Below are positions 34,184-42,789 of a stretch of DNA of 64,000 nt, one piece after another (within the stretch, counting starts at the first letter, position 1; the number at the start of each line of letters is the position of its first letter). Source of the stretch: Comamonas terrigena NBRC 13299. Lineage in GTDB: Bacteria > Pseudomonadota > Gammaproteobacteria > Burkholderiales > Burkholderiaceae_C. The position numbers and the translations under genes were made by a program. Location of the stretch: assembly GCF_006740045.1 (NCBI RefSeq), contig NZ_AP019749.1:3181001-3245000 (forward strand), written 5' to 3'. The notes beneath the pieces are model-generated. The model searched no databases, had not been told where the DNA came from, and saw nothing but the letters and a program-made list of their open reading frames with translations.

Positions 34184-36057
34184 CAGTAAAACTCCATGGT
34201 GGCGCCACCGCCGTTGCCGCCCAGGGCAACCGCTTCCAGTGGCTCATTGTCCAAAGCATTCATACAGGCCCAGGCCAGGTCAGAGTGGCCGGCCTCCTCG
34301 CTGCGGCCGCCGGCGTAGGTCACATTGCGGCCGCTGGCCGTCATCTCGCGCTTGATCGCCATAAAGCTGCGCTGCAGGTCCACATCCCCGGCATCAAACT
34401 CCAGGCGGCCCGCGCGCATCACGCTCTGCGCCTTCAGCACCAGGCGGGTCTTCACCTCCACGCTGTACTGCAAGGCCTTCACGCTGGGGAAGAACTTCTT
34501 CACGATCTGGTAGACCCCTTGGCCCAGGCCTGTGGTGTCGATGCAGATGTGCTGCACGTTGTATTTTTCGGTCAGCTTGCGGATCTGCTCTGCCTGCCCT
34601 TCAAAGTCCGCACCCTTAAACTGCAGGCGCTCCAGCACGCGGAACTTGCCGCCCGGCGCGTCTGGCGGTGCCAGCACAACCAGGCCGGCGGCGTCGCCCG
34701 TGTGGCTGGGGTCATAGCCAATCCACACCGGCTTGCGCCCGTAGGGCCGCAGGGCAAAGGGTTTGAAGTCGTGCGCCCATGCATCCCAGCTGTCCACATG
34801 GCAGCCCATCAGCATGCTCAGCGGGAACACGGCAAAGCTCTCGTCCACAAACCCGCACATCAGCAGGTTGTCCCATTCCTCGTCGCTGTATTCAAAGCGC
34901 AGCTCGTCCAGGTCGAACAGATCGCAGCCCCCTGCAACGGCATCCAACACCGTCACAATCTGGCGCCAGATCTTGTCCTCACCGGTGAAGCCGCCTGCCA
35001 GCCAGTCGTGGGTCAGATTCAGCTCAATGCGATCCGCCTTGGCGCGCTTGCGGTTGATGCGCGCCCCGCTCCAGAAGGCATAGGCCTGGTGCTGCAAGCT
35101 GCTGGGCGTGCTGAAGTAGGTCTTGCGCCAGTGCTTGTGCATGGCCATGCCGCTGGCTACCTTGTTCAGTTCTTCAAAGCGGTGCGTCCAGAAGAACTCG
35201 TCAAAGTAGAAATTCCCGTGGTAGCCCTGGGCCGTGCGCGCATTCGTGCCCAGGAAATAGAGCGTGGCACCGTTGGGCAACACAATCGGGTCGCCCTTCA
35301 GCTCAATGTCCAGCACCTCCTGCACAAACGCCACGATGTACTGACGGAAGATCTGCGCCTGCGCCCGGCTGGCAGACAGAAAGATCTGATTGCGCCCAGT
35401 CTCCAGCGCATCAATCAGCGCCTCGCGGGCAAAGTACCAAGTCGCACCAATCTGCCGACTTTTCAAAATCACCCGGGTGCGTTCCTGGCTGTTCTGCCAC
35501 CAGGTCAGCTGGTACTTGAACAGGCTGTCAATGAAGGCGGCTTTCAGCTTCTCCAGCGCCGCTTCACCCAGTGGGTTGCGTTCCGGCTGGCGCTTCGGCC
35601 CGGCATTGCGCTCCAGAATGTTCGGGTTCAGGTCGGCTTCCTTGCCCGTCTTCTCGTAGCGCTGCACGCGCGCCAGGCGCTCAATCTGGCGCCCCAGCAG
35701 GTCAATCTCTTTGAAGTCGCCGCCGGTCTTGCTGTCCTTGTTGATCAGCGTGCACAGGCGCATCTCCAGCGTGCCTTCCACCCGCTGCACTGCAGTGGCC
35801 TGCTCCCAGGCATCCGCCTTCTTCCATTCGTGCACCGTGGTGCGCGGCACCTCCAGGTGCTCGGCAATGTGCGTCACCCGCCAGCCCATCCAGTACAGCG
35901 CGCGGGCTGAACGGCGCTTGTCCTGGCTGCGGTCCGTCAGCGCGCGCAGCACATCCAGCTCCTGCGCCGGGGCATCAGGCTGCTGGGTGTTGGCAATGGG
36001 AAAAGGGTTGTGCTGACCGCTGCGCACACGCGCCCGCCGGTCCTTGGTGGCCGTCAT
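34183..36057 (-). CDS. P: Phage terminase large/ATPase subunit (P2 gpP family)
   Basis: ATPase motor for DNA packaging, 624 residues. The N-terminal part has a helix-turn-helix (GWRVTHIAEHLEVPRTTVHEWKK). The ATPase region carries RVILKSRQIGATWYFAREAL (Walker A-like) and NFYFDEFFW (Walker B-like); the C-terminal part has GYDPSHTGDAAGLV and CIDTTGLGQGVYQ of the RNase-H-like nuclease fold. The start at 36057 (MTATKDRRAR) is closer to the family than the ATG at 36102. It is divergent from the scaffold gene O, with a late promoter between. Confidence 0.94.
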   Translation of the reverse strand: MTATKDRRARVRSGQHNPFPIANTQQPDAPAQELDVLRALTDRSQDKRRSARALYWMGWRVTHIAEHLEVPRTTVHEWKKADAWEQATAVQRVEGTLEMRLCTLINKDSKTGGDFKEIDLLGRQIERLARVQRYEKTGKEADLNPNILERNAGPKRQPERNPLGEAALEKLKAAFIDSLFKYQLTWWQNSQERTRVILKSRQIGATWYFAREALIDALETGRNQIFLSASRAQAQIFRQYIVAFVQEVLDIELKGDPIVLPNGATLYFLGTNARTAQGYHGNFYFDEFFWTHRFEELNKVASGMAMHKHWRKTYFSTPSSLQHQAYAFWSGARINRKRAKADRIELNLTHDWLAGGFTGEDKIWRQIVTVLDAVAGGCDLFDLDELRFEYSDEEWDNLLMCGFVDESFAVFPLSMLMGCHVDSWDAWAHDFKPFALRPYGRKPVWIGYDPSHTGDAAGLVVLAPPDAPGGKFRVLERLQFKGADFEGQAEQIRKLTEKYNVQHICIDTTGLGQGVYQIVKKFFPSVKALQYSVEVKTRLVLKAQSVMRAGRLEFDAGDVDLQRSFMAIKREMTASGRNVTYAGGRSEEAGHSDLAWACMNALDNEPLEAVALGGNGGGATMEFY

Positions 36058-36105
36058 AGGGCTGCAGTTTGGGCGGCATAACGCGCGGGCGCACCCACGC
36101 ATTTA

Positions 36106-36164
36106 TGTGCAGTGCGCCGCTACAGCGCCAAGCGCTGGCCGCCTACAGGCAAGGCTCAGACCAT
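36106..36164. promoter_or_regulatory. Late promoter between P and O (Ogr-type site)
   Basis: TGTGCAGTGCGCCGCTACA at 36,106-36,124 fits TGT-N13-ACA; GCGCTGG begins 26 bases after the first T and ACCAT 54 bases after. The same three elements at the same spacing occur before V and FI. The dyad also reads as TGTAG...CACA in the opposite direction, so it could drive both P and O. Confidence 0.75.
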
Positions 36165-36201
36165 AGAGGGACCGAACAACCACCCTCTAAGCAGCACACA
36201 C

Positions 36202-37041
36202 ATGTCCAAGTCCAAATGGTTCCGCGTGGCCACCGAAGGTGCCACCACTGACGGCCGCAAGATCGAGCGCCACTGGATCGACCAGATGGCCAAGAACTTC
36301 AGCCCCGCCAAGTACGGCGCCCGCGTCTGGATCGAGCACATGCGCGGCATGCTGCCCGAAAGCGCTTTTGCCGCCCAGGGCGACGTGCTGGGCGTGCAGG
36401 CCCGCACCGTGGAGGACGGCAAGCTGGCCCTCTTCGCGCAGATCCAGCCGCTGGAATCCCTGGTGGCAATGAACAAAAAGGGCCAGAAGCTCTACACCTC
36501 GATCGAGGTGGACCCTGAGTTCGCCGGCACCGGCGAGGCCTACCTGATCGGCCTGGCCGTCACCGACTCCCCGGCCAGCCTGGGCACTGAAATGCTGCAG
36601 TTCGCAGCCCAACACCCCAACGCCAACCCGCTGGCAGGCCGTAAGACCAACCCCAACACGCTGTTTACGGCTGGCGTGGAATTCGCCCTGGAGCTGGAGC
36701 CCGAGCAACCCGCCAGCCCGGATACCGGCGTCCTGACCGCAGCTTTGGCCAAGTTCACCGCCCTGCTGGACAAGTTCCAGTCCGCGCCTGCTGCGCCTGC
36801 CGCCCCGGCCGCCCCTGCCGTTCAGCAACACAGCGCCCTGCCAGCCGAAGTGGTCGCAGCACTGGCCGCCGTGCCCCAGACCCTGCAGGCCTTTGCCGAT
36901 GCATCGGAAAAGTTCAGCCAAGGCCTGGCCAAGCTGGAAGGCAAGCACGACGCCTTGGTGCAGCAACTCAGCACCCAGTCCGCAGACCCGCATCGCCCTG
37001 CCGCCACCGGTGGCGCTGGTCGCGACGTGGCCGATTACTGA
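36202..37041 (+). CDS. O: Capsid scaffolding protein / protease (P2 gpO family)
   Basis: Scaffold for capsid assembly that also carries the prohead protease. The 279 residues contain the gpO N-terminal domain (SKWFRVATEGATTDGRKIERHWIDQMAKNF; GARVWIEHMRG; TDSPASLGTEMLQF), then an Ala/Pro-rich linker and a predicted coiled-coil C-terminus that is the scaffold part. The start at 36202 fits the family N-terminus. Confidence 0.93.
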   Translation: MSKSKWFRVATEGATTDGRKIERHWIDQMAKNFSPAKYGARVWIEHMRGMLPESAFAAQGDVLGVQARTVEDGKLALFAQIQPLESLVAMNKKGQKLYTSIEVDPEFAGTGEAYLIGLAVTDSPASLGTEMLQFAAQHPNANPLAGRKTNPNTLFTAGVEFALELEPEQPASPDTGVLTAALAKFTALLDKFQSAPAAPAAPAAPAVQQHSALPAEVVAALAAVPQTLQAFADASEKFSQGLAKLEGKHDALVQQLSTQSADPHRPAATGGAGRDVADY

Positions 37042-37082
37042 GCCCGGCCCGCCACCCTCCACACCCCATTCCAAGGAACCCT

Positions 37083-38093
37083 ATGCACAACGATACCCGC
37101 CAGCACTTCGCTGGCTACATGGACCAGCAAGCCCGCAACAACGGCGTGGGCAGCGCTGCCGACAAATTCAACGTCGCCCCCAGCGTTCAGCAAAAGCTGG
37201 AAGGCAAGCTGCAGGAATCCAGCGCGTTCCTGGGAATGATCAACATCATCGGCGTGAAAGATATGAAGGGCGAAAAGCTTGCCCTGGGAGTGAACGGCCC
37301 CATCGCCAGCCGCACCAACACCAGCGGCAACAAGTCTCGTCAAACGCGTGATGTCGCCGGGCTGACCGGTGAGCAATATGAGTGCGTCCAAACCAACTAC
37401 GACACCCACCTCCGCTACGCCACGCTGGACGCATGGGCTCAGTTCAAAGACTTCCAGCCCCGCATCAGCAACTACGTGATGCAGCAGTGCGCCCTGGACC
37501 GCATCATGACTGGCTGGAATGGCGTTCGTGCCGATGCAGATACCGACCGCGAAACATACCCCCTGCTGCAGGACGTGAACATCGGCTGGCTGGAGCACAT
37601 CCGCACCAAAGCCCCGGAACGGGTGCTGAAAGACGGTGCAGTGCAAGGCAAGATCACGGTAGGCAACGGTGGCGACTACGCCCACCTGGATGCCCTGGTC
37701 TATGACGCCACCAAGACCCTGCTGGATCCCTGGTGCCAAGAGGATCCACGGCTGGTCGCCATCGTGGGACGCGACCTGATGCACGACAAGCTCTTTCCCC
37801 TGATGGAAAAGAACGACGCCCCCACCGAGCGCCTGGCCGCTGACATCGTGGTCAGCCAGCGCCGCCTGGGGGGCCTGCAGGCTCTCGTGGCGCCCTACTT
37901 CCCCCCAGGTTCCGTACTGGTGACTCGCCTCGACAACCTATCCATCTACTTCCAGAACGGTGCTCGCCGCCGCGGCATCAAGGATGTGATGGAACGCGAT
38001 CGCGTCGAGTTCTATGAATCCAGCAATGACGCTTATGTGGTCGAGAAATATGGCCAATGCGCCCTGGTGGAAAACATCCAGTCCGCTGCCTGA
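37083..38093 (+). CDS. N: Major capsid protein (P2 gpN family)
   Basis: Main shell protein with the HK97 fold, 336 residues, normal length. Recognisable segments are FNVAPSVQQKLEGKLQESSAFL, YECVQTNYDTHLRYATLDAWAQF, VNIGWLEHIRTKAPERVL and LVTRLDNLSIYFQNGARRR. The first 20-30 residues are probably removed by gpO. GGAACC lies before the ATG. A terminator hairpin follows. Confidence 0.95.
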   Translation: MHNDTRQHFAGYMDQQARNNGVGSAADKFNVAPSVQQKLEGKLQESSAFLGMINIIGVKDMKGEKLALGVNGPIASRTNTSGNKSRQTRDVAGLTGEQYECVQTNYDTHLRYATLDAWAQFKDFQPRISNYVMQQCALDRIMTGWNGVRADADTDRETYPLLQDVNIGWLEHIRTKAPERVLKDGAVQGKITVGNGGDYAHLDALVYDATKTLLDPWCQEDPRLVAIVGRDLMHDKLFPLMEKNDAPTERLAADIVVSQRRLGGLQALVAPYFPPGSVLVTRLDNLSIYFQNGARRRGIKDVMERDRVEFYESSNDAYVVEKYGQCALVENIQSAA

Positions 38094-38110
38094 CGCCCCC
38101 GCTGTCCCCT

Positions 38111-38146
38111 TGGGCCGCTGCCGCCACGGCGCGGCGGCCCTTTTTT
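38111..38146 (+). terminator. Terminator hairpin between capsid gene N and M
   Basis: A GC stem (GGGCCGC with GCGGCCC) followed by six T, inside the late capsid operon. It probably lowers expression of M and later genes relative to the capsid protein. Confidence 0.75.
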
Positions 38147-38166
38147 GACCCGCACACACCAACACC

Positions 38167-38901
38167 ATGCCCCAGACACCCGCCCAGCGGCACCGCGCCC
38201 GCATCCTTGCTGCCCAGCAGGCCGCCCAGGCGGCGGCTGCAGACCCCCATGGCCCCATGCAGGGGGCTGAACACGAACTGATGCTGGCCCAGCTCCACGC
38301 CCACCTACGCACACTCAAGGCCATTCAGTCCGTGGAAAAGAAGATCGAAGCCAAGCGCACCATGCTGGCCGACTTCGATAACTACCTGGATGGCGTGCTG
38401 GAGGCCGACGCCGGCGCCCAGGACCCCGTGGTCACCACCCTGCTGGTGTGGCACCTGGACGTGGGGAATTGGCGCCAGGGCCTGCAGCTGGCCGGCTATT
38501 GCCTGCGCCACGGCCTGCAGCTGCCCGACCAGTACCAGCGCAACCTGCCCACCCTGCTGCTGGACGACATCAGCGAAGCCGCCATTGCCGGCAAGCTGGC
38601 CGGTACCGACGCCATGGTGGCGCTGGCCCAGGTGGATGAACTCACCAAAGACCACGACACCCATGACCAGGCCCGCGCCAAGCTGCACAAGGCCATCGGC
38701 TGGGCCGCCATGGGCAAGACCGCCACGCATGACGTGGACGCCAAACAGCTGCAGCGTGAGCAAGTGGCCATTGCCCTGCCCCAGCTGCAGCGCGCCATCG
38801 CCCTGCATGTGCAGATCGGCGTCAAAAAAGATGTGGAACGCCTGGAACGCCGCTGGAAAGAACTGCAAGCGCAGACCCCAGCCGACCAGGCACCCGACTG
38901 A
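38167..38901 (+). CDS. M: Terminase small/endonuclease subunit (P2 gpM family)
   Basis: Partner of gpP in cutting DNA at cos. The 244-residue protein starts with the basic segment TPAQRHRARILAAQQAAQ and has the family core LMLAQLHAHLRTLKAIQSVEKKIEAKR and VVTTLLVWHLDVGNWRQGLQLAGYCL. It ends in an Ala/Gln-rich tail. Confidence 0.92.
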   Translation: MPQTPAQRHRARILAAQQAAQAAAADPHGPMQGAEHELMLAQLHAHLRTLKAIQSVEKKIEAKRTMLADFDNYLDGVLEADAGAQDPVVTTLLVWHLDVGNWRQGLQLAGYCLRHGLQLPDQYQRNLPTLLLDDISEAAIAGKLAGTDAMVALAQVDELTKDHDTHDQARAKLHKAIGWAAMGKTATHDVDAKQLQREQVAIALPQLQRAIALHVQIGVKKDVERLERRWKELQAQTPADQAPD

Positions 38902-39034
38902 GCGCACCCCGCGCCGGGCGGCTCCAGGGCCGCGGCCACGCCGGCGCCGCCGCGCACGGCCAACGTCCTGGACCACCGCCCACCCGCTCAACCCGCCGCC
39001 CCACCAGCCCCTCTGCAACACAGCGCCCTGCACC

Positions 39035-39523
39035 ATGAATGGATTCATCGTCACAGCCAACCCGCCAGCGGCCACGCAAGAGCCCGTGGTCAGCAATGGC
39101 ACCTGGTTCCCAGACATGGACCCGGTCAAGGTGCGCAACGCCTGCCGGCTGGATGGCACTGTCACGGCCGACCGCCTGCGCCCTGCCCTGATGGACGCCA
39201 TGCTCAGCGTCAATGCAGAGCTGCAGGAATGGGCGGACGAACAGCGCACCCGCTGGGGCTATGCCTGCCTGGCCAATGTGCCTGCGCCCCAGATGGATGG
39301 CGAAAGCGCCAAAGTCCTCTACTACCGCCGCGCTGTGCACGCCTGCCTGCAGGCCGATCTGGCAGAGGCCTACCGCAACCTCTCCACCATCCCTGCGGGC
39401 TCCGGTAAGGCAGACCGCGTGCTGGAAGACCTGGCCATCCAGGTAGACCAGCACCGCCGCAACCAGCGCTGGGCCATTGCAGATCTGCTGGCCCGCCCGC
39501 GCTGCACCGTGGATCTGCTGTAA
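39035..39523 (+). CDS. L: Head completion/stabilization protein (P2 gpL family)
   Basis: Closes the filled head. The 162-residue protein shows WFPDMDPVKVRNACRLDGTVT near residue 25, YYRRAVHACLQADLAEAYR in the middle and a terminal WAIADLLARPRCTVDLL, all as in gpL. The ATG at 39035 is preferred over an upstream run of the same frame that overlaps gene M. Confidence 0.92.
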   Translation: MNGFIVTANPPAATQEPVVSNGTWFPDMDPVKVRNACRLDGTVTADRLRPALMDAMLSVNAELQEWADEQRTRWGYACLANVPAPQMDGESAKVLYYRRAVHACLQADLAEAYRNLSTIPAGSGKADRVLEDLAIQVDQHRRNQRWAIADLLARPRCTVDLL

Positions 39524-39534
39524 CCCCGCCAGCC

Positions 39535-39744
39535 ATGGCCACGCAAATCCGCACCCAACAAGGCGAAACGGTAGACGCACTGTGCTGGCGCCACTACGGC
39601 CGCACCCGCGCCTTGGTGGAAGCCGTCATGCAGGCCAACCCTGGCCTGACCCGCCACGGCCTGGTGTTGCCGCAGGGGCTGCTGGTCACCATGCCGGACA
39701 TTCCGGTGCCCCAAACCAAACCCACCGTGCAGCTGTGGGACTGA
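39535..39744 (+). CDS. X: Tail protein X (P2 gpX family)
   Basis: A small LysM-like tail protein of 69 residues (GETVDALCWRHYGRTRALVEAVMQANPGL; LPQGLLVTMPDIP). It is needed for tail completion in P2. It follows L by 11 bases. Confidence 0.92.
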   Translation: MATQIRTQQGETVDALCWRHYGRTRALVEAVMQANPGLTRHGLVLPQGLLVTMPDIPVPQTKPTVQLWD

Positions 39745-39752
39745 AAGCAACC

Positions 39753-40025
39753 ATGGGACTCAAAACAGACACCGTTGTGGAAGCCGCTGGCAGCGCCGCC
39801 TTTGGCCAGAAGATCACCGCCGGTGGCGCAGTGGGCGCCGCAGGTGGCTGGTTCTTCTCCAGCGAATTCGCTGCCGTGGCCGGCCTGGTCATTGCCGTGG
39901 TGGGCCTGCTCATCAACTGGCACTACCGCCGCGTGGAAGCCGGTTTCAAGCGCGAAGAAAACGCCCGCCAGCAGCGGGAACACGAAGCCCGCATGCGCAA
40001 ACTTCAGGGGGAATGCCATGAATAA
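39753..40025 (+). CDS. Phage holin
   Basis: A 90-residue protein with an amphipathic N-terminus, a Gly/Ala-rich hydrophobic segment (GAVGAAGGWFF) and a clear helix (FAAVAGLVIAVVGLLINW), then a charged tail HYRRVEAGFKREENARQQREHEARM. This is the layout of class II phage holins found at this place in P2-like phages of beta-proteobacteria. It permits release or activation of the endolysin encoded next, overlapping by 8 bases. Confidence 0.82.
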   Translation: MGLKTDTVVEAAGSAAFGQKITAGGAVGAAGGWFFSSEFAAVAGLVIAVVGLLINWHYRRVEAGFKREENARQQREHEARMRKLQGECHE

Positions 40026-40527
40026 GCGCACCCCTGCCTCCGCCCTGGGCCTGACCGCCGCCATCCTGCTCGCCTGGATCGGGCATGAAGGCTTCACCGC
40101 CGCCCCCACCATCCCCACCAAGGGCGATGTGCCCACCATCGGCCACGGCGCCACCCACTATGAAGACGGCCGCCGCGTCACCATGGCAGATCCGCCCATC
40201 ACCCGCCAGCGTGCGGGTGAGCTGGCCGCCAACCTGCTGCAGAACACCTACGTGGCCTGCGTCAAGCGCAGCCTGGGCGAAACGCCCATGCACCCCGTGG
40301 AGTTTGAACAGGCGGTGGACTTCGCTGGCCAGTACGGCTGCACCAACTGGTGGAACAGCACCATGCGCGCCCAGTACGTGGCCGGCAACTACGGCCCGGC
40401 CTGCCAGGCCTACCTGCGCTACAAGTTCGCAGCCGGGTATGACTGCAGCACCCCGGGCAACAAGCGCTGCATGGGGGTGTGGACCCGCCAGCTCGCGCGC
40501 CACGCCGCATGCACGGGGGTGCTGTGA
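40018..40527 (+). CDS. Endolysin, lysozyme-like (GH24 type)
   Basis: Peptidoglycan hydrolase, 169 residues. The N-terminal hydrophobic stretch (ASALGLTAAILLAWIGHEG) may be a signal-anchor-release segment. The catalytic Glu is in IGHEGF, and GDVPTIGHGAT matches the family Thr motif; the usual Asp of the E-8-D-5-T triad is not in the normal place, as in related phage lysozymes with PTIPTKGDVPTIG. The C-terminal half holds several Cys likely to form disulfides. It overlaps holin and spanin genes. Confidence 0.85.
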   Translation: MNKRTPASALGLTAAILLAWIGHEGFTAAPTIPTKGDVPTIGHGATHYEDGRRVTMADPPITRQRAGELAANLLQNTYVACVKRSLGETPMHPVEFEQAVDFAGQYGCTNWWNSTMRAQYVAGNYGPACQAYLRYKFAAGYDCSTPGNKRCMGVWTRQLARHAACTGVL

Positions 40528-41090
40528 TGCTGCGCCCCTCTACCGACCGCCTGGCCGTTACCGTCCTGCTCTGCGCCGTGCTGCTGGCGTCCTTCTACGC
40601 TGGCGTGCTGTTTGAAGGCCGCCGCGTGGCCCGTGCCGCCGCGGTCGAACTGCAAGACCTGCAGCGCCGCCACGCCCGCACCACCGCCTGGCTGCGTGGC
40701 GAACGCACTGAGGCAGAAGCCAGCCTGCGCCACCGCATCACCACCTTGGAAAACCAGCTGTCCAATGACCAGAAAGAAGCCGATGCAGCCCACAACACCC
40801 ATCTTGCTGGCCTTGGTGCTGGCACTGTCCGCGTGCACGTCCCTGTCGTCCTGCCCGCCAGCTGTCAGCCCGCTGGAATACAGCCCGCCGGACATCCCGC
40901 CGCTGAACCTGGCCCCACGTACGCCGAACTTGACCCAGCGGCAGCAGCAAATCTTGCCGGTATCAGCCACGACGGGGACCAGGCCATCCGCGAACTCAAC
41001 CACTGCATTGCCCAGTACGGCGAAGTAAAGCAGGCCTTCACCGCCTGGCGCCAGAAGCTGCAGGAGCTGGACCATGCGCAAACCCCCTAG
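40527..41090 (+). CDS. Inner-membrane spanin (Rz / LysB-like)
   Basis: An i-spanin of 187 residues: one N-terminal transmembrane helix (LAVTVLLCAVLLASFYAGVLF) and a long helical periplasmic part rich in Arg/Glu (LQDLQRRHARTTAWLRGERTEAEASLRHRITTLENQL). It works with the nested Rz1 lipoprotein to fuse inner and outer membranes. The start overlaps the lysozyme stop. Confidence 0.85.
   Translation: MLRPSTDRLAVTVLLCAVLLASFYAGVLFEGRRVARAAAVELQDLQRRHARTTAWLRGERTEAEASLRHRITTLENQLSNDQKEADAAHNTHLAGLGAGTVRVHVPVVLPASCQPAGIQPAGHPAAEPGPTYAELDPAAAANLAGISHDGDQAIRELNHCIAQYGEVKQAFTAWRQKLQELDHAQTP
40765..41028 (+). CDS. Outer-membrane spanin lipoprotein (Rz1), nested in Rz
   Basis: An 87-residue protein wholly inside the Rz gene in the +1 frame. 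It has a signal with lipobox LALSAC, and the mature lipoprotein is Pro/Ser-rich (CPPAVSPLEYSPPDIPPLN), as in Rz1 proteins. The ATG at 40765 or 40783 could be used. This is the outer-membrane half of the spanin pair. Confidence 0.82.
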   Translation: MTRKKPMQPTTPILLALVLALSACTSLSSCPPAVSPLEYSPPDIPPLNLAPRTPNLTQRQQQILPVSATTGTRPSANSTTALPSTAK

Positions 41091-41568
41091 CCTGCGCGCC
41101 CACCTCACCGCCGCGCTGCCGGAATTCGCCCGCGACCCCGAACGGCTGATGATGTTCGTGCTCGATGGTCGCATTGCCACCACCGGCACCGCCGCCCTGG
41201 GCTGGCAGTGGCACTACACCCTGCGCACCGTGCTGTGCGACTTCACCGGCCACCCGGACGCGGCGGTGGGCCCCATCCTTGTCTGGCTCCGTGCCCACCA
41301 GTCCGACCTGCTGAACAATCCCCAGTCCAAGGGGCAGGCCATCCGCATCCAGGCGGAATACCTCAATACCCAGGCGCTGGATCTGGTGCTGGATCTGCAG
41401 CTCACCGAATCCGTGCACGCCTGCACCCTGGAAGGCGGTGCACCTGGTGCGTTTGAGCTGCTGCACCGGGCAGAGCCACCCGGCCCGGCAGACATGCCAC
41501 ACGACCCGGTCACCTCGCTCTACCTCAACGGCCAGCAGTTGGCGGCCTGGCCACCGCTGGCCCCCTGA
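41074..41568 (+). CDS. R: Tail completion protein R (P2 gpR family)
   Basis: A 164-residue tail completion protein. The N-terminal KPPSLRAHLTAALPEFARDPERLMMFVLDGRI and middle ALGWQWHYTLRTVLCDFTGHPD are typical of gpR. It overlaps the Rz gene by 17 bases and precedes S by 3. Confidence 0.9.
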   Translation: MRKPPSLRAHLTAALPEFARDPERLMMFVLDGRIATTGTAALGWQWHYTLRTVLCDFTGHPDAAVGPILVWLRAHQSDLLNNPQSKGQAIRIQAEYLNTQALDLVLDLQLTESVHACTLEGGAPGAFELLHRAEPPGPADMPHDPVTSLYLNGQQLAAWPPLAP

Positions 41569-41571
41569 CCC

Positions 41572-42027
41572 ATGGCAGACGATCTGCTCCGGCTGGAGGA
41601 TTGGCTCAGCCCCCTGATTGCGCGCCTGCAACCAGCAGAGCGCCGCCAGCTTGCCCGGGAAGTGGCCATCAGCGTGCGCAAGGCCAACCAGCAATCCATG
41701 GCCGCCCAGCAAAGCCCGGACGGTCAAGCCTGGGAACCACGCAAGAACCGCAGCCGTGATGCCAAAGGCCGCCTGCGCCAAGGCCCCATGTTCCGCCGCA
41801 TGCGTATGGCGCGCCACCTGCGCACCAAGGCATTTACAGACTCTGCCGTGGTGCAGTTCATTGGCCGGGCAGAACGCATTGCCCGTGTGCACCACTTTGG
41901 CCTGCGCGACCGCGTGACACCAGGCGGCGCCGAGTACAGCTACCCGGAGCGACCGCTTATAGGCATCAGCCAGGACCAGTTGGAGCAACTGCGCGACATC
42001 ATCCTGAACCGCCTCGCCGGCAGCTGA
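41572..42027 (+). CDS. S: Tail completion protein S (P2 gpS, virion morphogenesis)
   Basis: A 151-residue protein with the gpS text ADDLLRLEDWLSPLIARLQPAERRQLAREVA, SPDGQAWEPRKNR and the final QLEQLRDIILNRLAG. It acts with R in finishing the tail. The next late promoter starts 4 bases after its stop. Confidence 0.9.
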   Translation: MADDLLRLEDWLSPLIARLQPAERRQLAREVAISVRKANQQSMAAQQSPDGQAWEPRKNRSRDAKGRLRQGPMFRRMRMARHLRTKAFTDSAVVQFIGRAERIARVHHFGLRDRVTPGGAEYSYPERPLIGISQDQLEQLRDIILNRLAGS

Positions 42028-42030
42028 TTG

Positions 42031-42089
42031 TGTAGACCTTGCCGCTACATGCGCGCGCGCTGGCGCCCGCGCGTAGCGCTGGGCACCAT
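42031..42089 (+). promoter_or_regulatory. Late promoter before V (Ogr-type site)
   Basis: TGTAGACCTTGCCGCTACA (TGT-N13-ACA), GCGCTGG at offset 26 and ACCAT at offset 54, identical spacing to the other two late promoters. If P2 geometry holds (start about 55 bases after the site centre), the transcript begins near 42,095, almost at the V start codon. Confidence 0.78.
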
Positions 42090-42096
42090 GGCTGGC

Positions 42097-42789
42097 ATGT
42101 CCGATCAAGCGCCAGAACACAGCCCGGTAGAGCTGTACCGCCTGCTTGCCAACCTCATCCGTGAGGGGCGTGTGGAAGAAGTGCGCCCTGGCCGCCCTGC
42201 GCGCTGCCGGGTACGCGCCGGCGAACTGCTGACCAACTGGGTGCCCTGGATCAGCCTGGCCGCCGGCGGCGGCCAGCAGACCCGCCACTGGCGCGTTCCG
42301 GCCATTGGTGAGCCCTGCCTGCTGTTTTCTCCGGAAGGCGATCTGGGCCAGGCGTCCGCCCTGGTGGGCAGCTTCAGCGAAGACATGCCCCAAGGCTCCG
42401 AGAGTGCTGATGTGGAGCGGCACGACTTCAGCGCCACCGACTACTGGGAACACAATCGCCAGGACGACACCCTGGTGCTGGACATTGCCCAGGCCATCAC
42501 CCTGCGGGTGGGTACATCCACCCTGCATATCACGCCGGAAGGCACCACGCTGACCACCCCCGAGTACACGGTGGACAGTGCGCAAACCACCTTCACCGGC
42601 GCAGCCACCGTGGAGGGTTTGTTCACCTTCAACGCAGGCATCGCAGGCAAAGCAGGCGCCAGCGGCAAAAACTCTGTGCAAGGCGGCATGGACTTTGAAG
42701 GCGGCCAGATCAACCACGACGGCAAGAACATCGGCGGCACCCACGCCCACCCAGATCCGCACGGCGGCAACACCGAGGGCCCGCAATGA
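42097..42789 (+). CDS. V: Baseplate assembly protein V (P2 gpV family)
   Basis: The tail spike tip that pierces the outer membrane, 230 residues from the ATG at 42097. Conserved opening HSPVELYRLLANLIREGRVEEV, an OB-fold (VPWISLAAGGGQQTRHWRVPAIGEPCLLF) and a C-terminal beta-helix ending in the His-rich GTHAHPDPHGG iron-binding tip. The alternative ATG at 42088 lies in the promoter's ACCAT element, which argues against it. From the inferred transcript start the leader would be nearly absent. Confidence 0.9.
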   Translation: MSDQAPEHSPVELYRLLANLIREGRVEEVRPGRPARCRVRAGELLTNWVPWISLAAGGGQQTRHWRVPAIGEPCLLFSPEGDLGQASALVGSFSEDMPQGSESADVERHDFSATDYWEHNRQDDTLVLDIAQAITLRVGTSTLHITPEGTTLTTPEYTVDSAQTTFTGAATVEGLFTFNAGIAGKAGASGKNSVQGGMDFEGGQINHDGKNIGGTHAHPDPHGGNTEGPQ

